Origin: Pandoraea fibrosis | GTDB lineage: Bacteria; Pseudomonadota; Gammaproteobacteria; Burkholderiales; Burkholderiaceae | DNA: 64,000 nucleotides | Reading direction: 5' to 3' | Assembly (NCBI RefSeq): GCF_000807775.2 | Contig: NZ_CP047385.1 | Span: 5,518,001 to 5,582,000, forward strand | In this document: positions 1 through 9,442 of the stretch, piece by piece | Layout of the letters: each line of letters begins with the position of its first letter | How positions within the stretch are numbered: position 1 is the first letter of the stretch | Notes under the pieces: generated by a model | Told to the model about the DNA's origin: nothing | The model's database searches: none | Seen by the model: only the letters and a program-made list of their open reading frames with translations | Made by a program: the position numbers and the translations under genes

Positions 1-720
1 ATACGTCTCGATGACCTTGGGATTGCTGGCCAGCTCCTGTGCGGGGCCCTCCAACGCCAGCTCACCGGTCTCGATCACGTAACCGTAATCGGCCACCTGC
101 AACGCTGCACGCGCGTTCTGCTCGATCAGCAGCGTCGCCACCCCCGTCTTGCGCAAGTCGTTGATGATGTGGAAGATCTCCTTCACGATCAGCGGCGCGA
201 GGCCGAGACTCGGTTCGTCGAGCATCAGCAACTGCGGCTTTGCCATCAACGCACGGCCCACCGCCAGCATCTGACGTTCCCCCCCGGAGAGCGTGCCCGC
301 CTGTTGCACACGACGCTCCTTGAGGCGCGGGAACAGCGCATAGACCACGTCCATCTGATCCAGGAAGTTCTTCTCGCCAGCACGCTTGCGACGGTAAGCC
401 CCCAGCAGCAGGTTGTCTTCAACGGTCATCGTCGAGAACAGCTCGCGCTTCTCCGGCACCAGACACATGCCGCGCGACACGCGCGCTTCGATGGTCAGCG
501 CCGACATCTCGTGACCGAGATACGCCACGCTCCCACGGCTCGAGCCGTTGTGCGGCAAGGCGCCCATGATCGCGTTGAGCATGGACGACTTGCCCGCGCC
601 GTTCGGGCCGATCACGGTCACGATCTGGCCCGCCTCGACCCGCAGATGCGCGCCATGCACCGCCTCGACTTTGCCGTATGCGACGGCGAGGTCCTTGACC
701 TCAAGAATCGCGTCTGCCAT
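1..720 (-). CDS. livF: Branched-chain amino acid-type ABC transporter ATP-binding protein LivF (3' end cut by window)
   Basis: This is the second ATPase of a Liv/HAAT-type importer; it powers uptake at the inner membrane together with the permeases and the other ATPase encoded just upstream. On the minus strand the ATG is at 720 and the reading runs off the window edge in a conserved NPKVIETY tail, so only the last few residues are missing. Walker A, an LSGGE-type signature and Walker B (LLLDEPS-like) are readable in the complement. The start overlaps the stop of the livM-livG fusion by one base (TGATG), so translation is probably coupled. Family assignment is firm; the substrate is not visible from this gene. 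Confidence 0.93.
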   Translation of the reverse strand, partial: MADAILEVKDLAVAYGKVEAVHGAHLRVEAGQIVTVIGPNGAGKSSMLNAIMGALPHNGSSRGSVAYLGHEMSALTIEARVSRGMCLVPEKRELFSTMTVEDNLLLGAYRRKRAGEKNFLDQMDVVYALFPRLKERRVQQAGTLSGGERQMLAVGRALMAKPQLLMLDEPSLGLAPLIVKEIFHIINDLRKTGVATLLIEQNARAALQVADYGYVIETGELALEGPAQELASNPKVIETY

Positions 721-2516
721 CACTCCACTCCTCCAAGGTACGCCTCGAGCACCGCCGGGTTCTTCTGCACGTCTTCGGGCAGCCCCTCGGCGATCTTGGT
801 GCCGAACTCCATCACCACCAGGTGATCGGTCAGATTCATCACGAAGTCCATGTCGTGCTCGACCAGCAGCACGCTCATCCCTTCGTCCTTGAGCTTTCTG
901 AGCAGATCGCCCAGCGCCTGCTTTTCCTTGTAGCGCAGACCTGCTGCCGGCTCGTCGAGCAGCAACAGCGTCGGGTCGCACGCGAGTGCACGCGCAATTT
1001 CCAGAATCCGTTGCTGACCCAGCGCCAGACTGCCCGCTTCGTCGTACATGTGAGCCCCCAGCCCCACACGCTCGATCTGCATTTTGGCCTCATGCAGCAG
1101 CATCGCTTCTTCGTGGCGATCCAGACGCAATACGCTCGACCACACGCCCCCCTGGGGACGGCGGCGCAGCCCGTTCTTGTCACGCAGGTACGCACCAATG
1201 GCCACGTTCTCCAGCACGCTCATGTGCGGCATCAGACGCACGTGCTGGAAGGTGCGGCCAATGCCGCGCTTGACGATCTCACGCGAGGCCAGCCGATCGA
1301 TGCGCTCGCCAAGGAACGAAATCTCGCCCCGGGTCGCTTGCAGCACGCCCGTCACCAGATTGAACGTCGTCGACTTGCCCGCACCGTTCGGACCGATCAG
1401 GCCCACGATCTCGCCGGCCTTGACCTCGAACGACACGTCGTTCACCGCGACCAGCCCCCCGAACTCCTTGCGAGCCTTCTCCAGCTTGAGCACCACCTCA
1501 CCCACCGCCGGCTTGGCGCGATGGCCCAGCGGATCGGCTTGCTCGGGCGCCTTCGCCACACGCCGCGCCGGGAATATCTTGCCGAAGAACGGCCACACCC
1601 CGTCGCGCGCATATTGCAGCAACAGCACGAGCAACACACCGAACACGATGGTCTCGAAGTTGCCGTTGGCCCCCAGCAGCACCGGCAGAATGTTCTGCAG
1701 GTAGTCCTTGAGCACCGTCAGGATCGCCGCCCCCAGCACCGCGCCCCACACATGCGACACGCCACCGACGACCGCCATGAAGAGGTATTCGATGCCGTGG
1801 TTCAGGTTGAACGGCGTCGGGTTCACGGCACGCTGCAAGTGCGCGTACAGCCAGCCCGAGATCGACGCGAGCACGGCGGCATACACGAACACCACGACCT
1901 TCATCCACGCGGTGTTCACCCCCATGGCCTCGGCCATCACGCCACCGCCCTTGAGCGCGCGAATGGCGCGGCCAGGGCGCGAGTCGAGCAGGTTCTTGAT
2001 CGACACCACCGCCAGCACCACCACGATCCAGATCAGATAGAACATCTGACGCCCGCTGGCCAGCTCGATGCCGAACAGGTTGATCGTGGGAATGTCGTTC
2101 AGGCCGTCGTACTTGCCGAGGAACTCGAGGTTGCCGAACAGGTAGTACAGCGCCAGCCCCCAGGCAATCGTGCCCAACGGCAGGAAGTGCCCGGACAGCC
2201 GCATGGTGATCGCCCCGATGACGAGCGCAGCGGCCGCGGTGATCGCCACGCCGACGATCAGGCCCAGCCACGGCGATGCGCCGTAGGCCGTGGTCAGATA
2301 CGCCGTGGCATACGCGCCCAGCCCGACGAACGCGGCCTGTCCGAACGAGGTCATGCCGGCCACACCCGTGAGCAGTACAAGACCGATGGCCACAATGCTG
2401 TACAGGCCGATGTAGTTGAGCAGCGTCACCCAGTACTCAGGCAAACGCACCGGTGCAGGCAGTACCGGCAACACGGCCAGCACCACCAGGAAAATCAGGA
2501 AGTATTTGTTTTTCAT
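720..2516 (-). CDS. livM-livG: Fused LivM permease - LivG ATPase of a Liv-type ABC importer
   Basis: A single 598-residue protein carries a whole LivM-type membrane permease (about residues 1-310, with the conserved [21 protein letters not shown] segment near 49-69) and, after a linker of roughly 30 residues, a complete LivG-type nucleotide-binding domain (Walker A GPNGAGKS at about 375-382, signature LALGQQR, Walker [11 protein letters not shown]). These are normally two genes. The open frame has no internal stop or start that would break it. It follows livH by 18 bases and overlaps livF by one base. The fusion would place permease and ATPase in a fixed 1:1 ratio. Such fusions are known in this transporter family, so it is unlikely to be a sequencing artefact. 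Confidence 0.93.
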   Translation of the reverse strand: MKNKYFLIFLVVLAVLPVLPAPVRLPEYWVTLLNYIGLYSIVAIGLVLLTGVAGMTSFGQAAFVGLGAYATAYLTTAYGASPWLGLIVGVAITAAAALVIGAITMRLSGHFLPLGTIAWGLALYYLFGNLEFLGKYDGLNDIPTINLFGIELASGRQMFYLIWIVVVLAVVSIKNLLDSRPGRAIRALKGGGVMAEAMGVNTAWMKVVVFVYAAVLASISGWLYAHLQRAVNPTPFNLNHGIEYLFMAVVGGVSHVWGAVLGAAILTVLKDYLQNILPVLLGANGNFETIVFGVLLVLLLQYARDGVWPFFGKIFPARRVAKAPEQADPLGHRAKPAVGEVVLKLEKARKEFGGLVAVNDVSFEVKAGEIVGLIGPNGAGKSTTFNLVTGVLQATRGEISFLGERIDRLASREIVKRGIGRTFQHVRLMPHMSVLENVAIGAYLRDKNGLRRRPQGGVWSSVLRLDRHEEAMLLHEAKMQIERVGLGAHMYDEAGSLALGQQRILEIARALACDPTLLLLDEPAAGLRYKEKQALGDLLRKLKDEGMSVLLVEHDMDFVMNLTDHLVVMEFGTKIAEGLPEDVQKNPAVLEAYLGGVE

Positions 2517-2534
2517 TCTGTGGTCCGCCCCGGC

Positions 2535-3590
2535 TTATTCCTCGTCTTCTTCGACATGCTTGCTGGTAAGCGAGAGCCACAGCAGCACAGGAAGGATCAG
2601 CGTGAAGACGATGACCTCTTTGTATGCACTCGCCCAGAACGACGAATACGACTCCAGCAGACCCACCAGAATGGCCCCCAGTGCGGCGACCGGGTAGCTC
2701 ACCAGACCGCCGATGATCGCGCCCACGAAGCCCTTGAGGCCGATCAGGAAGCCCGACTCGTAGTAGATGGTGGTGATCGGGGCGATCAGGATGCCGCACA
2801 ACACGCCCAGCACTGCGGCCAGCGTGAAGGCCAGACGACCGGCCTGCACCGTGCCGATACCCACCAGACGCGCACCCAGCCGGTTCACGGCCGTGGCACG
2901 CAGGGCCTTGCCCGAGAGCGAGCGGTCGAAGTAGAAGTACAGCGCCAGAATCATCACGACCGAGACTCCCACCACCCACAGACTCTGGCCGGACACCATC
3001 ACCGAGCCGATGTTGAAGCTCGCGTCCGAGAACGGCTGCGTGCGCGAGCCCTCGGCGCCGAACATCACCAGGCCCAGCCCGGTGAGCGCGAAGTGCACCC
3101 CGACCGAGACGATGAGCAGCAGCAGCGTGCTGGCTTCGGCCAGCGGCTGATAGGCCAGACGATAGAGCATCGGCCCCATCGGCACGACCAGCAGCAGCGT
3201 GATGGCGATCTGCACGAGCATGGGCAACGTCATCGGGGCGAGTGCCCGGACGACGAAGAACACGGCGATCGGAAAGACCAGATACTTGCCCGCAAGCACC
3301 GGCACCAGACGGCCCGCCAGCTTGCGGCGCTCGCTGTGGCGCAACACGCCAGCCGTCTCCACGACGAACGTGCATACGCCCATCGCCACGAGCAACCAGC
3401 TCGTGAGCGGAAACTTCTGGGTTTGCAGTGCCGCTAACGTGAGCGCGCCATACGACACGAACTCGCCCTGCGGAATGAAGATGACGCGGGTAACGGAGAA
3501 CACCAGCACGAGCGCCAATGCCAGCAAGGCATAAATCGCACCCGTGGTGATGCCGTCCTGCGCCAGGATGGCTGCAATCGAAAGATCCAT
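2535..3590 (-). CDS. livH: Liv-type ABC permease LivH, elongated form
   Basis: Inner-membrane permease of the first Liv system. The ATG at 3590 gives 351 residues starting MDLSIAAILAQDGITTGAIY, the usual LivH N-terminus; an in-frame extension upstream to 3695 is arginine-rich and not LivH-like, so it was left out. The protein is longer than the usual roughly 290-310 residues because of extra hydrophobic sequence around residues 60-120 (containing WLLVAMGVCTFVVETAGVL and a following membrane segment), which comes before the conserved loop. The C-terminal SYPVAALGAILVGLLESYSSFW region is typical. It lies 18 bases upstream of the livM-livG fusion in the same operon. Confidence 0.92.
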   Translation of the reverse strand: MDLSIAAILAQDGITTGAIYALLALALVLVFSVTRVIFIPQGEFVSYGALTLAALQTQKFPLTSWLLVAMGVCTFVVETAGVLRHSERRKLAGRLVPVLAGKYLVFPIAVFFVVRALAPMTLPMLVQIAITLLLVVPMGPMLYRLAYQPLAEASTLLLLIVSVGVHFALTGLGLVMFGAEGSRTQPFSDASFNIGSVMVSGQSLWVVGVSVVMILALYFYFDRSLSGKALRATAVNRLGARLVGIGTVQAGRLAFTLAAVLGVLCGILIAPITTIYYESGFLIGLKGFVGAIIGGLVSYPVAALGAILVGLLESYSSFWASAYKEVIVFTLILPVLLWLSLTSKHVEEDEE

Positions 3591-3961
3591 GCTCCTCTCA
3601 CTTCGTTTGAGTACTTCTTGAACCGGCTGGCGAGACAGCCGGTGTGATGCACGGCGCGGCGTGCCGCCGCCCCGTTCCCCTTCACATCGATACACCTCGC
3701 ACGTTCCCCGTGACGCAGCGCAGCGAATTATGAATTGTATAAATCGTTATGCATTGGTAAAACCCGGGCGACTACTGAGTCGGCGAAATCTTGTCTCCTG
3801 CCACTTCGCCGTCTGCACTGTCCCGCGTGCCGCGCCCGATCCGACGCACACCTTGTCACCCGTTCCTGCTCAAGCCTTGCTGTTCAACCCGCGCGACGCC
3901 CTGTCCTGCGGCATCGGGCGGTGGTGCCTGCCCAATTCCCTTTCCCTGCCATTGCCTACCC
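3591..3961 (-). promoter_or_regulatory. Non-coding leader of livH-livMG-livF with an AT-rich interrupted repeat
   Basis: No convincing gene lies in these 371 bases. An AT-rich patch at about 3727-3755 stands out in GC-rich surroundings and holds an imperfect palindrome with outer arms TTAT and ATAA (TTATGAATTGTATAA). On the minus strand it could form a promoter or a MarR-type operator for the downstream liv genes, which would fit the hpaR-like gene immediately upstream. The assignment is inference. Confidence 0.35.
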
Positions 3962-4462
3962 TCACGCGACCGGCTTGCGACGGCGACGCGGTTTGGATGG
4001 CAACGACGGCGCCTCGGCCACCACTTCGGGCGGCAGCGCCTCACGGACCACATCGAGCAACCGGTAGATGTCGGCCAGCGTTTCGCGCCCGACCTTGTCT
4101 TCCAGATAGCGATAACGTTCCTCGACCAGCGGGCCGAGTTTCTTGCACAATGCGCGGCTCGACGGCGTCAGCGACACCATCACGCGACGCTGGTCGGCGA
4201 CCACACGGCGGCGCAGGATAAGGCCGGAGACCTCCATGCGCTCGAGCATGCCCGACAGGCTCGGGCTGAGAATGCAGCACTCGCGTGCGACCTGCCCGAT
4301 CTCCATTTCCCCGGATTCGCTATCGTTGATGGCCCGTATGACACGCCATTGTTGTTCCGTGATGTCGTAACAATTGAGCAAGGGCCGGAACAGCCCCATC
4401 ACCGCCTCACGCGACTGCAGCAACACCAGAGATAGATTGCGGTGTTCGAATTCACCCGTCAT
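3962..4462 (-). CDS. MarR-family regulator, HpaR-like
   Basis: A 166-residue winged-helix regulator resembling HpaR, the repressor of homoprotocatechuate degradation operons. The characteristic N-terminal stretch NLSLVLLQSREAVM is followed by the wHTH core (ITEQQWRVIRAI, LSPSLSGMLERMEVSGLI, RRVMVSLTPSSRAL). The C-terminus is a basic tail (PSKPRRRRKPVA). It sits between livK and livH on the same strand, so the transporter is probably its target or shares its inducer, likely an aromatic acid. HpaR-family proteins respond to aromatic ligands; which ligand acts here cannot be read. No hpa catabolic genes are in the window. Confidence 0.87.
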   Translation of the reverse strand: MTGEFEHRNLSLVLLQSREAVMGLFRPLLNCYDITEQQWRVIRAINDSESGEMEIGQVARECCILSPSLSGMLERMEVSGLILRRRVVADQRRVMVSLTPSSRALCKKLGPLVEERYRYLEDKVGRETLADIYRLLDVVREALPPEVVAEAPSLPSKPRRRRKPVA

Positions 4463-4597
4463 GGATTTACGCTCGAAAGGATCGCCCGGTCAGCCCCCCG
4501 GCTGTGGCGATCAGGTTGGGACAGTGCGGCCTCTCTTGTGCCGCTCGCATCGCATGTCCTGCCGTCTCTTTGCGAAGCGCGAAACTACCACGCGCTC

Positions 4598-4622
4598 AAA
4601 AAAAACGGGCGCGAACGCCCGT
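4598..4622 (-). terminator. Rho-independent terminator downstream of livK
   Basis: Minus-strand hairpin with 7-bp arms ACGGGCG / CGCCCGT (4605-4611 and 4616-4622), a 4-base loop and a run of eight T on the minus strand (A run 4598-4605). It lies about 110 bases after the livK stop and before hpaR, so livK can be transcribed alone or at a higher level than the rest. Confidence 0.85.
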
Positions 4623-4728
4623 TCTTCCGCCCCGGACGACCCGACCGGGGGCAGATACCGCAGATACGACAACGGGGCATGCCTGTTGACTACAGGTGCT
4701 ACAGCTCCTAAGGCAGCCCCGGCCCGTA

Positions 4729-5874
4729 TCAGTTCGCCAATTTCCACTTGCCGTCGACGATTTGCACCATCACACGCGAGCGTTGATCCAGACCGTTATG
4801 GTCGTTCTTGCTCATATTGAAGATCCCGGCGGTGCCCGGCATGTCCTTGACGTTCTCCAGGGCTTCGCGCAGCGCGGCACGGAATTCGGGCGTGCCCGGC
4901 TTGGCCTTCTTCAATGCCGCCGGAATCGTCGCTTGCAGCAGCAGGCCACCGTCCCAGGCGTGACCGCCGAAGGTCGAGATCGAACCGGCGCCATAGGCCT
5001 TCTCGTAAGCCGCCTTATAGGCAGCAGCCGACTTCTTCACAGGATTGTCGGCAGGCAGTTGCTCGACCACGAGCAGCGGGCCGGCCGGCAGGTACGTGCC
5101 TTCGCAGTCCTTGCCGCAAACGCGCAGGAAGTCATTGTTGGCCACGCCGTGGGTCTGATACAGCTTGCCCTTGTAGCCGCGCTCCTTGAGCGTGCGCTGC
5201 GGCAGCGCTGCCGGCGTGCCCGAACCGGCGATCAGCACGGCATCCGGGTTCGAGCCCATGATCTTGAGCGCCTGGCCCGTCACCGACGTGTCGGCACGGT
5301 TGAAACGCTCGTTGGCCACGACCTTGAGCTTGTTCAGATCGGCGGCCTTCTGGAATTCCTTGTACCAGCCTTCGCCGTAAGCATCCGAGAAGCCGATGAA
5401 CGCCACGGTCTTCACGCCCGTGTCGGCCATGTGCTTGGCGATGGCGGTGGCCATCAGAATGTCGTTCTGCGGGGTCTTGAATGCCCACGTGCGCTTGGCG
5501 TCGACCGGCTCGACGATGGCGGCGCCCGCGGCCATCGAAATCACCGGGGTCTGCGTCTCGGCAGCCACGTCGACCATGGCCAGCGAGTTCGGCGTGACGG
5601 TCGAACCGAGCACGGCGTCGACGTGATCTTCGCTGATCAGCTTGCGCATGTTCTTGACGGCGGTCGTGGTGTCCGTCGCGTCGTCGAGCACGATGTACTG
5701 CACGGACTGACCGCCGATGGTCTTCGGCATCAGCGCAATGGTGTTCTTCTCGGGAATGCCCAGCGAAGCCGCCGGACCGGTCGCCGACAGCGACACGCCA
5801 ATCTTGACTTGAGCGTTCGCAACGCCCGCGGCCAGCATCATCGCCGATGCCATGCACAGCAACTTCAGTTTCAT
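4729..5874 (-). CDS. livK: Periplasmic substrate-binding protein of Liv-type ABC importer
   Basis: A 381-residue type I periplasmic binding protein. The start at 5874 (MKLKLLCMASAMMLAAGVANA) gives a clean Sec signal peptide with cleavage after about residue 21 and an AGGAGA Shine-Dalgarno sequence 5 bases upstream; longer in-frame starts lack this. The mature part begins QVKIGVSLSATGPAASLGIP and keeps the Leu/Ile/Val-binding fold. The sequence is closer to the aromatic-compound branch than to classical Leu-binding proteins, and the neighbouring hpaR-like gene points the same way; this is inference. It heads the minus-strand cluster livK-hpaR-livH-livMG-livF. Confidence 0.92.
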   Translation of the reverse strand: MKLKLLCMASAMMLAAGVANAQVKIGVSLSATGPAASLGIPEKNTIALMPKTIGGQSVQYIVLDDATDTTTAVKNMRKLISEDHVDAVLGSTVTPNSLAMVDVAAETQTPVISMAAGAAIVEPVDAKRTWAFKTPQNDILMATAIAKHMADTGVKTVAFIGFSDAYGEGWYKEFQKAADLNKLKVVANERFNRADTSVTGQALKIMGSNPDAVLIAGSGTPAALPQRTLKERGYKGKLYQTHGVANNDFLRVCGKDCEGTYLPAGPLLVVEQLPADNPVKKSAAAYKAAYEKAYGAGSISTFGGHAWDGGLLLQATIPAALKKAKPGTPEFRAALREALENVKDMPGTAGIFNMSKNDHNGLDQRSRVMVQIVDGKWKLAN

Positions 5875-5917
5875 TTGGGTCTCCTCACAAAAATTTCGAA
5901 TTCGTTTTTTTCCATTA

Positions 5918-5935
5918 ACCGACCGCTCAGTCGGT
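5918..5935. promoter_or_regulatory. Candidate TetR-type operator upstream of livK
   Basis: Interrupted palindrome ACCGAC-N6-GTCGGT (5918-5923 and 5930-5935), flanked by TTA and AAA, about 45 bases upstream of the livK start. This shape is typical of TetR-family operators in proteobacterial catabolic regulons. No tetR gene lies in the window, so a regulator encoded elsewhere is implied. Confidence 0.55.
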
Positions 5936-6031
5936 AAATCGTCGCCCATCTTACGGGCACCTGAGCCTTCTCGTAAAGTGCGGTTTCCCCACATGTGGTT
6001 TCGACCGCATCTGGCCCCGCCCGATCTGGCC

Positions 6032-6814
6032 TCAGACGCGCAGGAACGCGTCGTAACCCGTCTTCACGATCAGCACGGCCAGCACGCACAGAAACATGCG
6101 CCGCACGAAGCCCACCCCGTGCTTGAGCGCGAGGCGGCTGCCCACCTGACTGCCAAGCACGTTCATGATCGCCATGCCGATGCCGACCTGCCACCAGACG
6201 TGCCCGCCCATACCGAACAGCAGCAGCGCAGCCAGATTGGTCGCCACGTTGACGATCTTCGACGACGCCGACGCGTTGACGAAATCCTGCCCGAACAACC
6301 GGACAAACAGAAAGACAAGGAAGCTGCCCGTACCGGGGCCGAAGAAACCGTCGTAGAAGCCGATGGCGCCGCCCACGGCAATGGCCATGAGGGTCACCCC
6401 TGCCCCACCCTTCACAGGGGCGTGGACCGTACCGAAATCCTTCTTGCGCAACGTGTAGACGGCCACCCCTGCGAGGACGAACGGCAACAGCTTGCGCAGC
6501 ACGTCGGCGGGAATATGGGTGACGGCGTAAGCGCCACAGAACGAAAACACAAAGGCGGCGAGCGTGGCCGGCACCAGAATGGCCCAGCGAAGCTGGATCC
6601 CCCGTGCATAGCGCAACGCGGCCGACGCCGTTCCCCAGATACCGGCCATCTTGTTGGTACCGAACAGCACCGGCGGCGCGGCGTTCGGGAAGACGGCAAA
6701 CAGCGTCGGCACGGAGATCAATCCTCCGCCACCGACCACGGCATCGACCAGACCGGCGAGGAACGCCCCGCCTGCGAGCACCAGCAAATCGGTCAGCGCC
6801 CAGCCCGTCAACAT
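6032..6814 (-). CDS. TauE/SafE-family membrane exporter
   Basis: A 260-residue polytopic inner-membrane protein of the TauE/SafE (YfcA-like) family. The family signature GGAFLAGLVDAVVGGGGLIS is near the N-terminus, followed by VLFGTNKMAGIWGT and, in the second half-repeat, GFYDGFFGPGTGSF and NVATN. Members export sulfite, sulfoacetate or other organic anions; the substrate here is unknown. It stands alone, 157 bases beyond livK on the same strand. The start ATG at 6814 fits the family's usual N-terminus. Confidence 0.92.
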   Translation of the reverse strand: MLTGWALTDLLVLAGGAFLAGLVDAVVGGGGLISVPTLFAVFPNAAPPVLFGTNKMAGIWGTASAALRYARGIQLRWAILVPATLAAFVFSFCGAYAVTHIPADVLRKLLPFVLAGVAVYTLRKKDFGTVHAPVKGGAGVTLMAIAVGGAIGFYDGFFGPGTGSFLVFLFVRLFGQDFVNASASSKIVNVATNLAALLLFGMGGHVWWQVGIGMAIMNVLGSQVGSRLALKHGVGFVRRMFLCVLAVLIVKTGYDAFLRV

Positions 6815-7466
6815 ACCTTCCCCATTCCTGCCGCGTGGGCCATGCCGCCCACGCCATCGTTAAAGGCCTTTTGAACCTGCCGCGGCTGCCGGGGACATTC
6901 ACCCGCCGGAAAGCGCGCTTGCGCGCATTGGGAAATAAGAAGCGTGCTAAACATACGACTGCGACTACCGGGTCATCGAAAGGCCCGTATGAAACGAGCC
7001 GACGGAATGAAATTGGCACCTCGACTGCATTGACCGAATGAGGCAAAACCGTCGAAAGCCCACAGTAAAACGGCGAGCATAGCGTCTTTAGGCCGCATTG
7101 CGCGTATTTAAACGACGCGATTCTCGCAATACGGCGTGAAACGCGCGGAAAACACGGTGCAAAGGGATGTCGTGCAGACTGCCGCGCCCAGGCGGCAAGC
7201 GGCTTTGCGCGATCGCAAAGCGCAATATAAAAAGCGCTGTTGGAGCATTCTCCAACAGCGCTTCCTTTTTGGCGGTGCGCGTTATCGCGCTTATTGTCTC
7301 CTCGTTCCTCGCCCCTATATCCTGCTGTGACGCGAACTGAGGGAGAGAATAAAGGAGCACCCGATGCACCACAAGTCAGCATTTACCCCTACGAATTAGC
7401 TTTTTTCTGACATACATGCGCCAGGGTGATGAGCGGGCGCCCCAAACCGGTGCACCCGCCCGCCCA
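6815..7466. other. Intergenic stretch between TauE/SafE gene and livM2
   Basis: No supported gene is seen in these 652 bases. It holds the perfect hairpin listed separately at 7231-7270 and the 5' region of the TauE/SafE gene. Short frames in it have arginine-rich composition unlike real proteins. Confidence 0.6.
7231..7270. terminator. Strong bidirectional hairpin terminator after second liv operon
   Basis: Perfect 14-bp stem (7232-7245 with 7250-7263; arm AAGCGCTGTTGGAG) and a four-base loop CATT. T runs follow in both directions: CCTTTTT on the plus strand, and TTTTTATA on the minus strand. It lies about 200 bases past livM2, so it probably ends the minus-strand liv operon. Confidence 0.85.
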
Positions 7467-8465
7467 TTACGACGCCTGCGACAGCGTCCGGAAAAACCGG
7501 CTGCGCGCCGCCAGCTCGCCCACCAGACCGCGCCGGAACGCCAGCACGCAGATGATGAAGATCGCGCCGATGACGATGGTCACGGACTCGCCGAGCGTCT
7601 GGAACCAGGGCACGCCCGTGACCGTCGCGAGCCAGTTGCCGATGTCGCCGAGCTTGTTCTCCAGCACGATGATCAACACCGCGCCAACTACCGGGCCGAG
7701 CATCGTTCCCAGACCACCCACGAGTGTCATCAGGATCACCATGCCCGACATGGTCCAGTGCACGTCGGTAAGCGTCTCGAAGCCCAGCACCACGGTCTTG
7801 GTCGAGCCCGCCAATGCCGCCAGCGTGGCCGACAGCACAAACGCCAGCAGCTTGAAACGATCAACGTCGTAACCGAGCGAGATCGCTCGCGGCTCGTTCT
7901 CTTTGATTGCCTTGAGCACCTGACCGAACGGCGAGTGCACGATGCGCATGATGAGCAGGAAGCCCAGCGCGCAAATGGCGAGCACCACGTAATACAGCGT
8001 GAGGTCCGAGTCGAGCGGCAGCACGCCGAAGAGACTGCCGCGCGGCACGCCTTGCAGACCGTCCTCTCCGCCCGTGAACGGGGCTTGCAGACAGAGGAAG
8101 TACAGCATCTGCGCCAGTGCCAGCGTAATCATCGCGAAGTAGATGCCCTGACGCCGAATCGCGAGCAGGCCGATGACGAGCCCCAGCACCGCCCCGGCGA
8201 TCACGCCCGCGAGAATGCCGATCTCCGGCGTGAAGCCGAGATTCCGGATGGCGTAGCCAGTCACGTAGCCTGCGCTGCCGAAAAACGCCGCGTGACCGAA
8301 CGACAGCAACCCCGTGAAGCCGAGCAGCAGATTGAACGCGCAGGCGAACAGTGCGAAGCACAGCACCTTCATGACAAAGACCGGATAGGCGCCGGCAAAC
8401 GGCGCTGCGATCAGAGCGAGCAGCAGAAGGGAATAAAGCACCCGTTGTTGCGTCTGTTGTTGCAT
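7467..8465 (-). CDS. livM: Liv-type ABC permease LivM (second system)
   Basis: A 332-residue inner-membrane permease and the last gene of the second Liv operon. The start at 8465 (MQQQTQQRVLYSLLLLALIAAPF) leads straight into the first membrane helix. The conserved LLLGFTGLLSFGHAAFFGSAGYV segment and the C-terminal MTLVGGLGTMLGPVVGAVLIIVLE motif are present. It begins 11 bases after livH2. Unlike the first system, the permease is not fused to an ATPase. Confidence 0.94.
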   Translation of the reverse strand: MQQQTQQRVLYSLLLLALIAAPFAGAYPVFVMKVLCFALFACAFNLLLGFTGLLSFGHAAFFGSAGYVTGYAIRNLGFTPEIGILAGVIAGAVLGLVIGLLAIRRQGIYFAMITLALAQMLYFLCLQAPFTGGEDGLQGVPRGSLFGVLPLDSDLTLYYVVLAICALGFLLIMRIVHSPFGQVLKAIKENEPRAISLGYDVDRFKLLAFVLSATLAALAGSTKTVVLGFETLTDVHWTMSGMVILMTLVGGLGTMLGPVVGAVLIIVLENKLGDIGNWLATVTGVPWFQTLGESVTIVIGAIFIICVLAFRRGLVGELAARSRFFRTLSQAS

Positions 8466-8476
8466 GGTTCTGCCCC

Positions 8477-9361
8477 TTACTTTTGTTTGCCGAACAGCCC
8501 AGCCGGGCGCAGCAGCAACACGATCACCATGATGACGAACACCACGGTCGCAGACGCTTCCGGGTAGAACACCTTGGTAAAGCCTTCGATCACGCCGAGC
8601 ATCAGACCGGTCACGATCGAGCCCATGATGGAGCCCATGCCGCCGATCACGACCACCGCGAACACGGTGATGATCATCGATTGCCCCATGAGCGGCGAGA
8701 TCTGGATGACGGGTGCGGCGAGCACGCCGGCAAACGCGGCCAGTGCCACGCCGAAGCCGTACGTCAGCGTGATCATGAGCGGGACGTTCACACCGAACGC
8801 TTCCACCAGTTTCGGGTTCTCCGTACCGGCGCGCAGATACGCGCCGATCTTCGTCTTCTCGATCACAAACCATGTCGCAAAGCACACGATGAGCGACGCC
8901 ACCACGACCCATGCACGGTAGTTCGGCATGAACATGAAGCCGAGATTGGTCGCGCCGGACAGGGCTTCGGGGGCGTCGAAGGGCTGCCCCGACACACCGT
9001 AAATCGAGCGGAAGACACCCTCGAGCACGAGCGTGATGCCGAACGTGAGCAACAAGCCGTACAGGTGATCGAGTTTGTAGATCCAGCGCAGCATGGTGCG
9101 CTCGATGACAATGCCGATGACGCCCACCACAACGGGCGCGAGAATCAGCATGACCCAATAATTGAGGCCGAGATAATTGCCGCCCATCCAGGCAAGCATG
9201 GCGCCCAGCATGAACAACGCGCCGTGCGCGAAGTTGATCACGTTGAGCAAACCGAAAATCACTGCCAGGCCGAGGCTCAGCATGGCGTAGAACGAGCCGT
9301 TCACCAGTCCCAGCAGCAGTTGGCTCAACAGCGCCGGCAGGGGGATGCCTAGAAATTCCAT
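8477..9361 (-). CDS. livH: Liv-type ABC permease LivH (second system)
   Basis: A 294-residue permease when started at the ATG at 9361 (MEFLGIPLPALLSQLLLGLVNGSFYAM). A GTG at 9400 would add 13 polar residues and is less likely. The family motifs SLGLAVIFGLLNVINFAHGALFMLGA and VVVIGGMGSIMGSIV are present, and the length is normal, in contrast to the elongated LivH of the first system. It pairs with LivM encoded 11 bases downstream. Confidence 0.94.
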   Translation of the reverse strand: MEFLGIPLPALLSQLLLGLVNGSFYAMLSLGLAVIFGLLNVINFAHGALFMLGAMLAWMGGNYLGLNYWVMLILAPVVVGVIGIVIERTMLRWIYKLDHLYGLLLTFGITLVLEGVFRSIYGVSGQPFDAPEALSGATNLGFMFMPNYRAWVVVASLIVCFATWFVIEKTKIGAYLRAGTENPKLVEAFGVNVPLMITLTYGFGVALAAFAGVLAAPVIQISPLMGQSMIITVFAVVVIGGMGSIMGSIVTGLMLGVIEGFTKVFYPEASATVVFVIMVIVLLLRPAGLFGKQK

Positions 9362-9442
9362 CGAAATCGATTCTCTGGGAGAAAGGTCGCGACGGGACAC
9401 ACGTCCCGCCGCTGTCGTTGCATCGCTTTCAGATCGCGCCGA

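Noticed and set aside
822..3437. An 871-residue open frame on the plus strand opposite the liv genes
   Set aside because: It is antisense to clear livMG and livH, rich in Arg/His/Gln as expected of high-GC shadow frames, and has no family resemblance.
7433..7465. GCGGGCG / CGCCCGC arms just after the livM2 stop as a terminator
   Set aside because: No T run follows on either strand, and the strong hairpin at 7231-7270 is a better terminator.
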